A stretch of DNA of 32,677 bases from Alterirhizorhabdus solaris (GCF_007785815.1 NZ_VNIM01000042.1:1-32677), one strand, 5' to 3'. Shown: positions 9,481-19,967, numbered from the stretch's first letter. Notes: a model not told the origin generated them from the sequence alone. Made by a program: numbers and translations.

Positions 9481-9926
9481 GCCGCCACGGCGGCGTCGCT
9501 CGCCAGCTTGTCGGCGCGTTCGTTGTCGGGGTGGCCGGCGTGACCCTTCACCCATTCCCACGTGATGCGATGCGGTGCGCTGGCATCGAGCAGTTCCTGC
9601 CACAGGTCGGCGTTCTTCACCGGCTGCCTGGCGGCGGTCTTCCAGCCGTTCTTCTGCCAGCCCTTGATCCACTTGGTGAGGCCATCCATCACATAACGGC
9701 TGTCCGTCATCAGCGTCACCCGGCACGGACGCTTCAGCGCCTGCAACGCGCGGATCGCCGCCATCAGCTCCATGCGGTTGTTGGTCGTCGGGTGTTCGCC
9801 GCCCGACAGGTCCTTTTCATGCGCGCCCGAACGGATCACAGCACCCCAGCCGCCGGGGCCGGGGTTGCCCTTGCACGCGCCGTCGGTCGCGATCACGACA
9901 TGCTGGAGGTCCACAGTGTCGCTCAT
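9453..9926 (-). CDS. rnhA: Ribonuclease HI with C-terminus rewritten by the transposon
   Basis: The 157-residue product starts at ATG 9926-9924. It removes RNA from RNA-DNA hybrids in the cytoplasm. [16 protein letters not shown] (D15), [10 protein letters not shown] (E53), [11 protein letters not shown] (D75), [16 protein letters not shown] (H129 and D139) give the complete RNase HI catalytic set. After A149 the sequence crosses into the transposon end and reads VAPPISCR before TGA, replacing nine native tail residues encoded at 366-393. The loss affects only the disordered tail, so activity is probably kept. The start overlaps the thrB stop (ATGA), so the two are co-translated. The longer open frame to 10193 is a thrB shadow. 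Confidence 0.95.
   Translation of the reverse strand: MSDTVDLQHVVIATDGACKGNPGPGGWGAVIRSGAHEKDLSGGEHPTTNNRMELMAAIRALQALKRPCRVTLMTDSRYVMDGLTKWIKGWQKNGWKTAARQPVKNADLWQELLDASAPHRITWEWVKGHAGHPDNERADKLASDAAVAAVAPPISCR
9481..9485. repeat. Target-site duplication, right copy (GCCGC)
   Basis: This copy directly follows the TGCGACA right terminus and is identical to 394-398. It lies in codons 148-149 of rnhA. Confidence 0.9.
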
Positions 9927-10885
9927 CCGTCCAGCAGCTCCGCATTGGTGGCGCCGGCATAGAAATCGAGCCGGCGGAGAAAGGCGAGCGGATCCTTCCG
10001 CGTCACCAGCGCGTCGGCCGGCGTGTTCAGCCAGTCCCACGCGCGGGTGAGCAGGAAGCGCAGCGAGGCGCCCCGCCCCAGCGTGGCGAACGCATCGCGC
10101 TCCGCCGGTGACAGGCCGAACGCCGTCGCGTAGCCGGAGACGAGGGCCGCGGCGAGATCGGCGTCGAACGTGGCGCCATCCGCCGAAAAGCACCAGGCGG
10201 CATGGGTGACGGCCAGGTCCAGCGCGCGCACGTCGGTGGCGGCGAAGTAGAAATCGATCATCCCGCCCACGCTGTCGCCCACCATCAGCACATTGTCAGG
10301 GAACAGGTCGGCGTGGACGACGCTGGTCGGCAGGTGCGCGGGCCAGTGCGCGTCGAGGAACGCCAGCTCGTCCGCCACGCGCGCCTTCAGGCCGGGCGCG
10401 ATCACGTCGAGATCGTCGCCGCAGCGCGCCGCCAGCCGGTGCCAGCCCGCCAGCCCCAGGCTGTTCGCGCGCGACAGCGGGAAGTCGGCCAACGCGCCGT
10501 GCATCCGCCCCAGCGCCTCGCCCGTCGCGCGGGTCTGCGCCACGGTGGGGGCGCTCACCGAAACGCCGTGGAGAAACTCGATCAGGCAGGCCGGCCGCCC
10601 CGCCACCGTCTGCACCTGCATCCCCTGCCGGTCGGGGATCGCGCGCGGCACCGGCAGGCCGCGATCGGCGAGGTGATCGAGCAGCGCGAGGAAGAAGGGC
10701 AGGTCGTCGGTATCGGTCGCCTTCTCGTACAGCGTCAGGATGAAGCGGTCGCTTGTCGTGTCGATCAGGAAATTGCTGTTCTGCACGCCCTCGGCGATGC
10801 CCTTGGCCGAATCGAGCCGGCCGACATCGTAGCGCGCGAGCAACGCCGCCAGCGCCTCGGCGGAAACCTGCGTATAGACGGCCAT
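9923..10885 (-). CDS. thrB: Homoserine kinase, aminoglycoside-phosphotransferase fold (ThrB type II)
   Basis: The 320-residue protein starts at ATG 10885-10883. It phosphorylates homoserine with ATP in threonine synthesis. The N-terminus [34 protein letters not shown] and [14 protein letters not shown] match alphaproteobacterial ThrB of the choline-kinase/APH fold, not the GHMP fold of E. coli Thr[14 protein letters not shown] is the catalytic loop and GMIDFYFA the metal-binding DFG-equivalent. Length is normal. It follows ispH by four bases and overlaps rnhA by four, so ispH-thrB-rnhA is one minus-strand operon. Confidence 0.95.
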   Translation of the reverse strand: MAVYTQVSAEALAALLARYDVGRLDSAKGIAEGVQNSNFLIDTTSDRFILTLYEKATDTDDLPFFLALLDHLADRGLPVPRAIPDRQGMQVQTVAGRPACLIEFLHGVSVSAPTVAQTRATGEALGRMHGALADFPLSRANSLGLAGWHRLAARCGDDLDVIAPGLKARVADELAFLDAHWPAHLPTSVVHADLFPDNVLMVGDSVGGMIDFYFAATDVRALDLAVTHAAWCFSADGATFDADLAAALVSGYATAFGLSPAERDAFATLGRGASLRFLLTRAWDWLNTPADALVTRKDPLAFLRRLDFYAGATNAELLDG

Positions 10886-10889
10886 CGGC

Positions 10890-11873
10890 TCAGGCGGCGG
10901 CGTCGAGGTTGCGCGGCAGCTTGAACACCATGTTCTCGCGTACCGTCTCGGTCTCGCGCTCGGTGATGGCGAAACGGGTGGCGAGGCGATCGACCAGCTC
11001 GCGCACCAGCACCTCGGGGGCCGACGCGCCGGCGGTGATGCCCAGCGTCGTCACCCCGGACAGCCAGTCGAAATCGACGTCGGCGGCGCGCTCGATCAGC
11101 CGGGCCTTCACGCCCTGCCGCTCGGCCACTTCCACCAGCCGGAGGGAATTGGACGAGTTGGGTGCGCCGATCACCAGCATCGCATCGCATGCCATCGCGA
11201 TCGCCTTCACCGCCGCCTGCCGGTTGGAGGTGGCGTAGCAGATATCCTCCCCACGCGGTGCCTCGATCGTCGGGAAGCGGCGCTTCAGGACCTCGATCAT
11301 GCCCGCGGTATCGTCCACCGACAACGTGGTCTGGGTGAGGAAGGCGAGGTTGGCCGGGTCGGTCGGCGCGATCGCCTCGGCGTCCGCCGCCGTCTCGATC
11401 AGCGTCATCACTCCGTCCGGCACCTGGCCTAACGTGCCGATCACCTCCGGGTGGCCGCGATGGCCGATGAACAGGATGTGCCGGCCCTGCTCCACCAGCC
11501 GCTCGGCCTGGCGGTGCACCTTGGAGACGAGCGGGCAGGTGGCGTCGACATATTCCAGCCCGCGCTCCTCCGCCTTGTGCGGCACCGCCTTGGGCACGCC
11601 GTGGGCGGAGAACACCACCGGCACGCCGTCCGGCACGTCGTCCAGTTCCTCCACGAAGATCGCACCCTTGGCCTTCAGCCCGTCCACCACGTAGCGGTTG
11701 TGGACGATCTCGTGCCGCACATACACCGGCGCGCCATATTTCAGGATCGCCAGCTCCACGATGCGGATGGCGCGATCCACCCCGGCGCAGAAGCCGCGCG
11801 GGGCGGCGATCAGCAGCGACAGCGGCGGCAGCGGGGCGGCGGGCGTGCCGGCGGGCGTGAGCGTTTCGGGCAT
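10890..11873 (-). CDS. ispH: 4-hydroxy-3-methylbut-2-enyl diphosphate reductase
   Basis: IspH (327 residues) is the [4Fe-4S] enzyme of the last step of the MEP pathway, giving IPP and [17 protein letters not shown] (C29), [12 protein letters not shown] (C113) and [11 protein letters not shown] (C212) provide the three cluster cysteines. [10 protein letters not shown] carries the catalytic glutamate (E143), and [10 protein letters not shown] is also conserved. An extra N-terminal stretch of about 20 residues precedes the core. It opens the ispH-thrB-rnhA operon and diverges from the lipoprotein gene; the promoters must share 11874-11977. Confidence 0.97.
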   Translation of the reverse strand: MPETLTPAGTPAAPLPPLSLLIAAPRGFCAGVDRAIRIVELAILKYGAPVYVRHEIVHNRYVVDGLKAKGAIFVEELDDVPDGVPVVFSAHGVPKAVPHKAEERGLEYVDATCPLVSKVHRQAERLVEQGRHILFIGHRGHPEVIGTLGQVPDGVMTLIETAADAEAIAPTDPANLAFLTQTTLSVDDTAGMIEVLKRRFPTIEAPRGEDICYATSNRQAAVKAIAMACDAMLVIGAPNSSNSLRLVEVAERQGVKARLIERAADVDFDWLSGVTTLGITAGASAPEVLVRELVDRLATRFAITERETETVRENMVFKLPRNLDAAA

Positions 11874-11977
11874 GGTCGCCGCTTACGCGATTGCTTGCCT
11901 GCGCGGAAGGCGGTTCCTATGATCCGTGCTCCTACCCCGGCGCATCTCCTGCGTCCGCTCCTGTTCGGGAATTTCTT

Positions 11978-12649
11978 GTGGCGCGTATCACGATCACCGC
12001 TGTCCGCCTCGCGACTGCTCGTCTGGCGGTTATGGGCCTTGCCGTCGCCACCCTCTCGGCCTGCGCCAAGGACAACCAGTTCGACGAGACGGGCGGCGTG
12101 CGGATCACCCGCTCGGCCTGCCCGGCGCTGGCGGTGCCGGCCTATACCGGTGACATCACGCTGTTCGACCCGCCCGCCAGCCGCGAGGCACGCGCGATCG
12201 ACGTGGTGGCCAACCTCACCGACCTGCGCGCCAACTGCAACGACGCGGGCGAGCAGATCGTGTCGCAGGCCACCTTCGCGGTGCAGGCGCGGCGCACGAA
12301 CACGGCCGCCGCGCGCGACGTGACGCTGCCGTTCTTCGCCACCGTGGTGCGCGGCGGCAGCGTGATCGTATCCAAGCAGGTGGGCCGCGTGGCGCTGCAC
12401 TTCGATGCGGGGCAGGCACGCGCCACCGCCACCGCCACCGCCACCACCGGCATCACCCGCGCCGCGGCCACCCTGCCGCCCGAGATCGAGACGCAGCTGA
12501 CGCGCAAGCGCAAGCCGACCGACGCCGACGCCTCGATCGACCCGATGGCGGACCCCGCCACCCGCGCCGCCGTGGCGAAGGCCAGCTTCGAGATGCTGAT
12601 CGGCTTCCAGCTATCCAACGAGCAGCTGGCCTACAACGTCACGCGGTGA
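11978..12649 (+). CDS. Predicted lipoprotein, unknown function
   Basis: GTG 11978-11980 gives 223 residues beginning with a basic and hydrophobic signal (RLATARLAVMGLAVATLSAC) whose LSAC (cysteine 29) is a good lipobox. The frame is open further upstream, and ATG 12032 is another possible start, but only the GTG keeps the full signal. The mature part carries a TDLRANC segment, an FFATVVRGGSVIVSKQVGRV stretch and a proline/arginine-rich tail. It is probably a beta-rich envelope lipoprotein seen in sphingomonads, and no biochemical role is known. It lies upstream of the gcv riboswitch. Confidence 0.8.
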   Translation: MARITITAVRLATARLAVMGLAVATLSACAKDNQFDETGGVRITRSACPALAVPAYTGDITLFDPPASREARAIDVVANLTDLRANCNDAGEQIVSQATFAVQARRTNTAAARDVTLPFFATVVRGGSVIVSKQVGRVALHFDAGQARATATATATTGITRAAATLPPEIETQLTRKRKPTDADASIDPMADPATRAAVAKASFEMLIGFQLSNEQLAYNVTR

Positions 12650-12720
12650 TCGCCGATTGACTTGAGGCCACGGACGGGTCAATCCGGGCCTGTCGCCGCC
12701 GGGCAACCGGCGGAGCCTCA

Positions 12721-12917
12721 CGCGGGAGAGACCCCGGCCGAAAGAGCCAGGGCGCCGAAGGAGCAACCGCCCCGGAATCTCTCAGGCAACCGGACCGCGC
12801 GAGGAACCGACACTCTGGAAAGCGTTCCCGCCCCGGCGGGAACCACCGAAGGGGTAAGCCGCATCCCGCCTCCCGGCGACGATCGGTGAAAGCTCTCAGG
12901 TCCCGTGACAGAGGGGG
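12721..12917 (+). ncRNA. Tandem glycine riboswitch
   Basis: Two aptamers lie in a row. The first (about 12721-12809) holds GGAGAG, GCCGAAGGAGCAACCGCC and ATCTCTCAGGC. The second (about 12810-12917) holds CTCTGG, ACCGAAGGGGTAAGCC and GCTCTCAGGT and closes with ACAGAGGGG pairing back to CTCTGG. These are the conserved cores of the cooperative gcvT RNA. It ends 63 bases before gcvT. In this class glycine binding normally turns expression on, so it should induce the downstream glycine-cleavage genes. No clear terminator is visible, so control may be at translation or through an alternative fold. Confidence 0.95.
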
Positions 12918-12979
12918 CAGCGATCGAGGCGGCGAAAGCCGTCGTTCGTTCGTTGCGTGCCCCGACGACGGAGACCCCG

Positions 12980-14140
12980 ATGAGCGACCAGACCGATACC
13001 ACCGAACAGACGGGCGACGATCACGCCCCGCTGGCGCCCCTCGCCCTGCCGCTCGACGCCTGGCACCGCGCGGCGGGCGCGCGGATGGTGGCCTTCGCCG
13101 GCTACGAGATGCCGATCCAGTATGAAGGCATCATCGCCGAGCATCTGTGGACGCGCGAGAACGCCGGTCTGTTCGACGTGAGCCACATGGGCCAGCTTTA
13201 TGTTTCCGGCGACGGGGCGGCCGCTGCGCTGGAATCGCTGCTGCCGGGCGATATCGCCGGGCTCGGCGAGGGGCGGATGCGCTATTCGCTGCTGCTGGCG
13301 GACAACGGCGGCATCCTCGACGACCTGATGGTCACGCGCTGGAAAAGTGGTTTCTATCTCGTCGTCAACGGCGCGACCAAGGCGGACGACATCGCCCATA
13401 TCCACGAGCATCTGCCCGAAGACGTGACGCTGAACCATATGGACGAAGCGGCGCTGCTGGCGTTGCAGGGGCCGAAGGCGGTGGATGCGCTGGCGCGGCT
13501 GGCGCCCGGCGTGGCGGCGCTCACGTTCATGACGGCGGGCGCCTTCACCCTCGACGGCGTGCCCGCGTGGATCAGCCGCTCGGGCTATACCGGCGAGGAC
13601 GGGTTCGAGATTTCGATCCCGGCGGAGGATGCCCCGCGCATCGCCGCGCTGCTGGCCGACCAGCCCGAGGTGAAACCGATCGGCCTTGGCGCACGCGACT
13701 CGCTGCGGCTGGAAGCGGGGCTGCCGCTCTACGGCCACGATCTCGATCCCGAGACGACGCCGGTCGCCGCCGACCTCGGCTTCGCGCTGAGCAAGCGTCG
13801 GCGCGAGGAGGGCGGTTTCCCCGGCCACGAACGGATCATGGCGGAACGTGAGCATGGCGCGGCGCTCACCCGCGTCGGCCTGTTTGTCGATGGCCGCCAG
13901 CCGGTGCGCGAGGGCGCGGCCGTGGTGGACGCGCAGGGCGATACGGTCGGCCGCGTCACCTCCGGCGGTTTCTCCCCCAGCCTCCAGCGACCGATCGCGA
14001 TGGCCTATGTGCCGGCCGCGATGGTGTCGCCCGGCAAGGTCGTCTCCCTCGTCCAGCGCGGCAAGCCGCTGTCCGCGATCGTCGCGACGATGCCCTTCGT
14101 CCCCCACCGTTACGTCCGCCAAGGGAAGCCCAAGCCATGA
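12980..14140 (+). CDS. gcvT: Glycine cleavage system T protein (aminomethyltransferase)
   Basis: GcvT (386 residues) moves the methylene group from aminomethyl-lipoyl GcvH to tetrahydrofolate and releases ammonia. The start ATG 12980 has GGAG at 12970-12973; the open frame to 12905 runs back into the riboswitch. [56 protein letters not shown] and the C-terminal [12 protein letters not shown] are family signatures for folate binding and catalysis. It is the first gene behind the glycine riboswitch and overlaps gcvH by four bases. Confidence 0.97.
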   Translation: MSDQTDTTEQTGDDHAPLAPLALPLDAWHRAAGARMVAFAGYEMPIQYEGIIAEHLWTRENAGLFDVSHMGQLYVSGDGAAAALESLLPGDIAGLGEGRMRYSLLLADNGGILDDLMVTRWKSGFYLVVNGATKADDIAHIHEHLPEDVTLNHMDEAALLALQGPKAVDALARLAPGVAALTFMTAGAFTLDGVPAWISRSGYTGEDGFEISIPAEDAPRIAALLADQPEVKPIGLGARDSLRLEAGLPLYGHDLDPETTPVAADLGFALSKRRREEGGFPGHERIMAEREHGAALTRVGLFVDGRQPVREGAAVVDAQGDTVGRVTSGGFSPSLQRPIAMAYVPAAMVSPGKVVSLVQRGKPLSAIVATMPFVPHRYVRQGKPKP

Positions 14141-14508
14141 CCCTGTATTTCACCCGCGAACATGAATGGATCTCGGTGGAGGGCGACAGCGCCACCGTGG
14201 GCATCACCGATTACGCCCAGGCACAGCTCGGCGACATCGTGTTCGTCGAGGTGCCGCCCGCCGGCACCGCCGTGGACAAGGGCAAGGAAACGGCCGTGGT
14301 GGAATCGGTGAAGGCCGCCTCCGACGTCTATTCCCCCGCCTCCGGCACGGTGACAGAAGCAAACGAGGCGCTGGAGGCGGACCCCTCGCTGGTCAACACC
14401 GCGCCCGAGACGGATGGCTGGTTCTTCAAGCTGACGCTCTCCGATCCGTCGCAGCTCGACGGGTTGCTGGACGAGGCCGGCTACAAGGACTTCGTGGCCG
14501 GGCTGTGA
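14137..14508 (+). CDS. gcvH: Glycine cleavage system H protein (lipoyl carrier)
   Basis: The 123-residue H protein carries the aminomethyl group between the P, T and L proteins. The start is typical ([11 protein letters not shown]), and [14 protein letters not shown] places the lipoylated lysine at K59. It overlaps gcvT as ATGA, so translation is coupled. Length and fold landmarks, including [10 protein letters not shown], are normal. Confidence 0.97.
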   Translation: MTLYFTREHEWISVEGDSATVGITDYAQAQLGDIVFVEVPPAGTAVDKGKETAVVESVKAASDVYSPASGTVTEANEALEADPSLVNTAPETDGWFFKLTLSDPSQLDGLLDEAGYKDFVAGL

Positions 14509-14613
14509 GCGCGGCCGTCGTCGCCTTTCGGCCGGTCGGGGCATCGCGTTCCGCGCGGTTGCCCGGCCGTCCCCTGTCATCGCGCCGTCGCTCGTCATCC
14601 CGCCGACTCCCGT

Positions 14614-14637
14614 CATCCCGGCGAACGCCGGGATCTC
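14614..14637. repeat. REP-like ATCCCGGCG hairpin
   Basis: ATCCCGGCG (14615-14623), AA, and CGCCGGGAT (14626-14634) form a perfect 9-bp stem inside CGTCATCCCGG...GGGATCTCC. This is the common dispersed hairpin of sphingomonad intergenic regions. It lies between gcvH and the methyltransferase gene and may protect or attenuate the polycistronic mRNA. Confidence 0.6.
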
Positions 14638-14689
14638 CGTGGGGGAGGCGCCGTGTCCCGTTCCACGAGACGATCGTGAGGCCCACACC

Positions 14690-15457
14690 ATGACCACCAA
14701 CCCCACCTCGCGCTGGGTCGCCGCCGATTATGCCGGCAACGCCGCCTTCGTGCCCGCGCTCGGCGCGCCGGTGCTCGATCTGCTGGCCCCGCAACCCGGC
14801 GAGCGCATTCTCGATCTGGGCTGCGGCGACGGCGTGCTGACCGCGCGTATCGCCGAGGCCGGCGCGGAAGTTGTCGGCGTCGATGCCTCCGATACGCTGA
14901 TCGCCGCCGCGCGCGACAAGGGGCTGGATGCCCGGCTGATGGACGGCGAGGCGCTGACCTTCGAGGCAGAGTTCGACGCCGCTTTCTCGAACGCCGCGCT
15001 CCACTGGATGCTGGACGGCGCGGCGGTGGCGGCGGGCGTGTTCCGCGCGCTGAAACCGGGCGCGCGCTTCGTCGGCGAGATGGGCGGCGATGGCAACATC
15101 GCCACGCTGCGCGCCGCGCTTTATGCCGAGCTGGAGGCGCGCGGCTACGCGCTGCCGGACGGGGCGCCGCAATGGTATCCTACGCCCGCGGCGTTCACCG
15201 CGATCTACGCCGCCGCCGGCTTCGTCGACATCGAGGCGCGGCTGATCCCCCGCCCCACCCCGCTGCCCACCGGCGTCACCGGCTGGCTGCGCACCTTCCG
15301 CGTTGGCTTCATGGATTCGGCGCACGTGCCCGATGCCGAACAGCCCGCCGTGGCGCAGGCCGTGGAAGACCGCCTCGCCCCCGCCTTCCGCCAGCCGGAC
15401 GGCACGTGGATCGCCGATTACGTCCGCCTCCGCTTCTCGATGAGGAAACCCGCCTGA
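14690..15457 (+). CDS. Class I SAM-dependent methyltransferase inside the gcv operon
   Basis: The 255-residue product starts at ATG 14690 with a weak GTGAGG site. [17 protein letters not shown] is motif I for SAM binding, VVGVDAS is motif II, and [13 protein letters not shown] is the post-motif region of the Methyltransf_11/25 and trans-aconitate-methyltransferase-like group. The substrate is unknown. It sits 181 bases after gcvH, and its TGA overlaps the ATG of gcvPA (TGATG), so it is read through with the cleavage genes. A role in one-carbon or SAM balance is possible, but this is only inference from position. Confidence 0.88.
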   Translation: MTTNPTSRWVAADYAGNAAFVPALGAPVLDLLAPQPGERILDLGCGDGVLTARIAEAGAEVVGVDASDTLIAAARDKGLDARLMDGEALTFEAEFDAAFSNAALHWMLDGAAVAAGVFRALKPGARFVGEMGGDGNIATLRAALYAELEARGYALPDGAPQWYPTPAAFTAIYAAAGFVDIEARLIPRPTPLPTGVTGWLRTFRVGFMDSAHVPDAEQPAVAQAVEDRLAPAFRQPDGTWIADYVRLRFSMRKPA

Positions 15458-16824
15458 TGCGTTACCTGCCGCTCACCGATGCCGATCGCACCGCGATGCT
15501 GGGCGTGATCGGCGCCGGATCGATCGACGACCTGTTCGCCGACGTACCCGCCGCCGCCCGCCTCACCGGCCCGATCGAGGGGCTGCCGGGCCATGCCTCC
15601 GAGATGGCGGTGGAGCGGCAGTTGCGCGGGCTGGCCAACCGCAATCTTTCGGCCGGCGACGCGCCCTTCTTCCTGGGCTGCGGCGCCTATCGCCATCATG
15701 TGCCGGCCTCGGTCGATCACCTGATCCAGCGTGGCGAGTTCCTGACCGCCTACACGCCCTATCAGCCGGAGATCGCGCAAGGCACGTTGCAGGCGCTGTT
15801 CGAGTTCCAGACGCAGGTGGCGCGTCTGTTCGGCTGCGATGTCGCCAACGCCTCGATGTACGACGGCTCGACCGCGTGCTGGGAGGCGATCGTCATGGCG
15901 CGGCGGATCACGCGGCGCGGCAAGGCGCTGCTGTCGGCCGGGCTGCACCCGCATTATGTGTCGGTGTGCCGGACGATGGCGAAATTCACCGGCGACACGC
16001 TCGTGACGGCGACACCCGAGTTGACCGACGGCGCGCCGGGCGACGACCTCGCCACGCTGATCGCATCGGTCGACGGCGAGACCTCGTGCGTGGTGGTGCA
16101 GAACCCCAACATCCTCGGCCATGTCGCCGACCTGTCGGAACTGGCGGCGCGGTGCCACGAAAAGGGCGCTCTGCTGATCGTGGTGGTGACGGAGCCGGTG
16201 GCGCTCGGCGCTGTCCGAAGCCCCGGCGAGATGGGCGCGGATATCGTGGTGGGCGAAGGGCAGTCGATCGGTGTCGGCCTGCTGTTCGGCGGGCCGTATG
16301 TCGGCCTGTTCGCCACGCGCGACAAATATGTCCGCCAGATGCCGGGCCGGCTGTGCGGCGAGACGGTGGATGCGGCGGGCCAGCGCGGCTTCGTGCTGAC
16401 GCTCTCCACCCGCGAGCAGCATATCCGTCGCGAGAAGGCGACCTCGAACATCTGCACCAATTCCGGCCTGTGCGCGCTGGCGTTCAGCATCCACATGAGC
16501 CTGCTCGGCGAGCGCGGCCTGCGCGATCTGGCGACGCTGAACCACGCCAGAGCCGCGCAGGCGGCGGAGCGGCTGGTGAAGGTGCCGGGCGTCAGCCTCG
16601 TCAACGGCGCGTTCTTCAACGAGTTCACCCTGCGCCTGCCGAAGGAAGCGCGGCCGGTGGTGCGGGCGATGGCGGACCGGGGCGTGCTCGGCGGCGTGTC
16701 GCTCGGCCGGCTGTATCCGAACGTCGCCGCGCTGGAAAAGGGGCTGGTGATCGCCGTAACCGAAACGGTGGCGGACGAGGATGTCGAAGCATTGGCGACC
16801 GCCCTGACGGAGGCACTGGCATGA
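15457..16824 (+). CDS. gcvPA: Glycine dehydrogenase (decarboxylating) subunit 1
   Basis: This 455-residue subunit is the N-terminal half of the P protein. With GcvPB it decarboxylates glycine and loads the aminomethyl group on Gcv[54 protein letters not shown] and [11 protein letters not shown] are typical. GAGGAA at 15442-15447 precedes the ATG, which overlaps the methyltransferase stop. It overlaps gcvPB as ATGA. The split form is common in many bacteria, while E. coli has one long chain. Confidence 0.97.
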   Translation: MRYLPLTDADRTAMLGVIGAGSIDDLFADVPAAARLTGPIEGLPGHASEMAVERQLRGLANRNLSAGDAPFFLGCGAYRHHVPASVDHLIQRGEFLTAYTPYQPEIAQGTLQALFEFQTQVARLFGCDVANASMYDGSTACWEAIVMARRITRRGKALLSAGLHPHYVSVCRTMAKFTGDTLVTATPELTDGAPGDDLATLIASVDGETSCVVVQNPNILGHVADLSELAARCHEKGALLIVVVTEPVALGAVRSPGEMGADIVVGEGQSIGVGLLFGGPYVGLFATRDKYVRQMPGRLCGETVDAAGQRGFVLTLSTREQHIRREKATSNICTNSGLCALAFSIHMSLLGERGLRDLATLNHARAAQAAERLVKVPGVSLVNGAFFNEFTLRLPKEARPVVRAMADRGVLGGVSLGRLYPNVAALEKGLVIAVTETVADEDVEALATALTEALA

Positions 16825-18392
16825 GCGTGAACGCAAGCGGCTGGAAGCCGGAGATGAACGCGGCGAACGAAAGCGCCGCCCCCGCGACCTTCACCGGCAA
16901 CAAGGCGCTGATGCTGGAGGAAGGGCTGATCTTCGAGATCGGTGCCTATGATCGCACCGGCGTCGATCTGCCCGAACCGCCCAGGGTGGCGAGCCGGCTC
17001 GGCGGGCTGGAGCGCAACCGGCCGATCGGGCTTCCCGGCCTCGCCGAACCGGAGGTGGTGCGCCACTATACCCGCCTCAGCCGACAGAACTACGGGATCG
17101 ATCTGGGCTTCTTCCCGCTCGGCAGCTGCACGATGAAGCACAATCCGCGGCTGAACGAGAAGATGGCGCGGCTGCCCGGTTTCGCCGACATCCACCCGCT
17201 CCAGCCGGTCGAGACGGTGCAGGGCGCGCTGGGGCTGATCGATCTGGTCGGCGAATGGCTGATCCGGCTCACCGGCATGACGGCCGTCGCGATGAGCCCG
17301 AAGGCCGGCGCGCATGGCGAACTGTGCGGCCTGCTCGCGATCCGCGCCGCGCTCACCGCGCGGGGCGATGCGCGCAAGGTGATCCTCGTGCCGGAAAGCG
17401 CGCACGGCACCAACCCGGCCACCGCCGCCTTCTGCGGCTATGCGGTGGAGAATATCCCGGCCACCACCGAGGGCCGCGTTGATCTCGATGCGCTGAAGCG
17501 GCGGCTGGGGCCGGACGTGGCGGGGGTGATGATAACCAACCCCAACACCTGCGGCCTGTTCGAGCGGGACATGATCGCCATCTCGGAGGCGGTCCATGCC
17601 GCCGGCGGGCTGGTGTATTGCGACGGGGCGAACTTCAATGCGATCGTCGGGCGGGTGCGGCCGGGTGATCTCGGCATCGATGCGATGCACATCAACCTGC
17701 ACAAGACCTTTTCCACCCCCCACGGCGGCGGCGGCCCCGGCTCCGGCCCGGTCGTGCTGTCCGAGGCGCTGGCGCCCTATGCCCCACTGCCGTTCATCGA
17801 GAAGGACGGCGATCGCTTCCGTCTCGTCGAGGAGGAGACGGCGGGGGAGCATCATGCCGGCAGCTTCGGCCGGATGGTGGCGTTCCACGGCCAGATGGGC
17901 ATGTTCGTCCGCGCCGCCGCCTACATGCTCAGCCACGGCGCCGATGGCCTGCGACAGGTGGCGGAGGATGCCGTGCTGAACGCCAACTACATCCTGCGCT
18001 CGCTGGAAGGGGTGCTGGAGGCGCCGTTCGCCCACAGCGGCCCGTGCATGCACGAGGCACTGTTCAGCGACGACAATCTGGCCGAGGGCTTCACCACGCT
18101 GGATATCGCCAAGGGGCTGATCGACGAGGGTTTTCACCCGATGACGATGTACTTCCCGCTGGTCGTCCACGGCGCGATGCTGATCGAGCCGACCGAGACG
18201 GAGAGCAAGGCCGCGCTCGACCAGTTCATCGGCGCGCTGAAATCGGTGGCGGAACGCGCGCAGGCGGGCGACGCGGCGTTGAAGGCCGCGCCGATGCTCG
18301 CCCCCCGCCGCCGGCTGGACGAGACGGCGGCGGCACGCAAGCCGGTGCTGGTCTACCGCGATCCGGCCCCGCTGACGCAGGCGGCCGAATAG
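16821..18392 (+). CDS. gcvPB: Glycine dehydrogenase (decarboxylating) subunit 2
   Basis: The 523-residue subunit carries the pyridoxal phosphate. [20 protein letters not shown] places the Schiff-base lysine at K295. [33 protein letters not shown] and [12 protein letters not shown] are family hallmarks. ATG 16821 overlaps the gcvPA stop; the open frame to 15876 is a shadow of gcvPA. It is the last gene of the operon and is followed by a strong hairpin. Confidence 0.97.
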   Translation: MSVNASGWKPEMNAANESAAPATFTGNKALMLEEGLIFEIGAYDRTGVDLPEPPRVASRLGGLERNRPIGLPGLAEPEVVRHYTRLSRQNYGIDLGFFPLGSCTMKHNPRLNEKMARLPGFADIHPLQPVETVQGALGLIDLVGEWLIRLTGMTAVAMSPKAGAHGELCGLLAIRAALTARGDARKVILVPESAHGTNPATAAFCGYAVENIPATTEGRVDLDALKRRLGPDVAGVMITNPNTCGLFERDMIAISEAVHAAGGLVYCDGANFNAIVGRVRPGDLGIDAMHINLHKTFSTPHGGGGPGSGPVVLSEALAPYAPLPFIEKDGDRFRLVEEETAGEHHAGSFGRMVAFHGQMGMFVRAAAYMLSHGADGLRQVAEDAVLNANYILRSLEGVLEAPFAHSGPCMHEALFSDDNLAEGFTTLDIAKGLIDEGFHPMTMYFPLVVHGAMLIEPTETESKAALDQFIGALKSVAERAQAGDAALKAAPMLAPRRRLDETAAARKPVLVYRDPAPLTQAAE

Positions 18393-18402
18393 GCAGGGTC
18401 GG

Positions 18403-18434
18403 CCCCGGCGGCGCGATTACGCGCTGCCGGGGCA
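18403..18434. terminator. Hairpin terminator between gcvPB and the PAP2 gene
   Basis: GCCCCGGCGGCGCG (18403-18416), loop ATTA, and CGCGCTGCCGGGGC (18421-18434) form a 14-bp stem with one G-T pair. AAAA follows on the plus strand, which is a short T-run for the minus strand. It probably stops both convergent transcripts, and more typically the minus-strand one. Confidence 0.75.
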
Positions 18435-18450
18435 AAATCGCGGGCCGATC

Positions 18451-19065
18451 TCAGGCGGTCTTCCGGTGCCGCTGCCGGTTCAGGCTGGCCGTCACCAGCA
18501 GTTCCGCACCGTACACCAGCGCCTCGGCCGCCACGCCGATCGCGATGCCCGCGCCAACGTCGCTCGGGTAATGGGCGCAGCGCGGAATCTGCATCAACGC
18601 CGCGCTGCCGGCCAGCGTATAGGCGGCGGGGCGGCGATCCGGATGGCCGCGCACCACCGCCTGCGCCACCGCCACCGCGCCGGCGGTGTGGCCGGAGGGG
18701 AAGCTGCTTACCGTCGGCTCCTTCTCCTCGCCGGCGTGCATCCGGTAATCGTCATCGTCCACCAACAGATGTGGTCGGGTACGCACCACCCGCGCCTTGA
18801 TCGCGGACTTTATCGCGGTGGCGAGCAGGTGCGAGGCCAGCATCCGCCCGCCCGTTTCCGCCAGCCGGCGGTCGCCGCGCCACAGCCCCACCACCATCGT
18901 GCCGGCGGACAGCGCGATCAGCGGCGGCTGGTCGGCCAGTTCGCTCAGCGCACCCAGGATCCGCACCGGCAGCGTATCGCGCAACGGCGCCACCGCCTGC
19001 GTGACGGCCACGTCGACTTTTTCCAGACTGTTGGCCTCTGGCGGCGCGTCGGCGATGTCCTGCAT
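18451..19065 (-). CDS. PAP2-family membrane phosphatase
   Basis: The 204-residue protein carries the three acid-phosphatase motifs: KARVVRTRPH (K-x6-RP), SSFPSGHTAG (PSGH) and IPRCAHYPSDV (SR-x5-H-x3-D with P for S). Hydrophobic helices surround them. Such enzymes dephosphorylate lipid phosphates such as undecaprenyl diphosphate or phosphatidic acid at the membrane; the substrate here is unknown. It starts at ATG 19065, about 100 bases from the divergent nuclease gene. Confidence 0.88.
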   Translation of the reverse strand: MQDIADAPPEANSLEKVDVAVTQAVAPLRDTLPVRILGALSELADQPPLIALSAGTMVVGLWRGDRRLAETGGRMLASHLLATAIKSAIKARVVRTRPHLLVDDDDYRMHAGEEKEPTVSSFPSGHTAGAVAVAQAVVRGHPDRRPAAYTLAGSAALMQIPRCAHYPSDVGAGIAIGVAAEALVYGAELLVTASLNRQRHRKTA

Positions 19066-19168
19066 GTCCGTTCAACCGTCCGCATCGCGCTAAGTTGCCG
19101 ATCGGATCGCGGCTGCAACAAAGCATCGCGGGCATCGGTTGTGTCGGCCACGGCCAAAGAGGACGCCC

Positions 19169-19861
19169 ATGCTCGTCGCCAGCTACAATATCCACAAGGC
19201 GGTCGGCTCGGATCGCCGCCACCGGCCGGACCGCATCCTCGACGTGCTGCGCGAAGTCGACGCCGATATCGTGGCGCTGCAGGAGGCGGACCGCCGCTTC
19301 GGCACGCGGTTGAGCGCGCTGCCGCTCAACATGATCGCCGAGCACAGCGACTACTGCCCGGTGCCGTTCGATATCCGCCCCGGCGGGATCGGGTGGCACG
19401 GCAACGCCCTGCTCGTCCGCAAGAGTGCCACCATCCTGCACCGCGCGCCGCTAGTGCTGCCCGCGCTGGAGCCGCGCGGCGCGGTGATGGCGGACATCAG
19501 GCTGAACGGGCGCGAGATCCGCATCGTGGGGATGCACCTGGACCTGTCCGGCCTGTGGCGCAGGCGGCAGGCCAATGCGGTGATGATGCATATCGAGCAG
19601 CAGCCGCGCCCCCTGCCCACCGTGATGATGGGCGACATGAACGAATGGCGGCGCCACGGCGGCTGCCTCGGCGATTTCGCGCAGCATTATGCGTTCGCCG
19701 AGACCGGCCCGAGCTTCCACGCGCGCCAGCCGATCGCCCGCCTCGATCGCATCGTGGTAAGCCAGGATCTGCGCGTGGCCGAAACCGGGGTGCATCGCTC
19801 GGCGAGCGCGCGCACTGCGTCCGATCACCTGCCGGTATGGGCGCGGCTGGATTTCGGCTGA
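19169..19861 (+). CDS. Endonuclease/exonuclease/phosphatase-family protein
   Basis: ATG 19169 follows AGAGGA at 19155-19160 and gives 230 residues. ASYNIHKAVG, ADIVALQEADRRFG (metal-binding E), MHLDLSG, MMGDMNEWRR and ASDHLPVWARL (catalytic D-H) define the EEP fold. Members hydrolyse DNA, phosphoinositides or lipids; no targeting signal is seen and the substrate is open. It is divergent from the PAP2 gene, a pairing that could mean phospholipid metabolism, but this is weak. Confidence 0.85.
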   Translation: MLVASYNIHKAVGSDRRHRPDRILDVLREVDADIVALQEADRRFGTRLSALPLNMIAEHSDYCPVPFDIRPGGIGWHGNALLVRKSATILHRAPLVLPALEPRGAVMADIRLNGREIRIVGMHLDLSGLWRRRQANAVMMHIEQQPRPLPTVMMGDMNEWRRHGGCLGDFAQHYAFAETGPSFHARQPIARLDRIVVSQDLRVAETGVHRSASARTASDHLPVWARLDFG

Positions 19862-19967
19862 GGCCGGCAGCGCACCGTGCGGCAGACTGGGCGGTTGGAA
19901 AGCGGCGCGCAGGCGGCTATCGCCACCGGCCTGACAACCGCCACGTCGCAACCGAAAGCCCGAGCCG

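Noticed and set aside
12896-14122. Long minus-strand open frame opposite gcvT
   Set aside because: It is rich in arginine, histidine and glycine with no domain, and it mirrors gcvT codons; high-GC antisense artefact.
15954-18170. Minus-strand open frame of 738 codons opposite gcvPA/gcvPB
   Set aside because: Low-complexity composition and full overlap with two certain genes.
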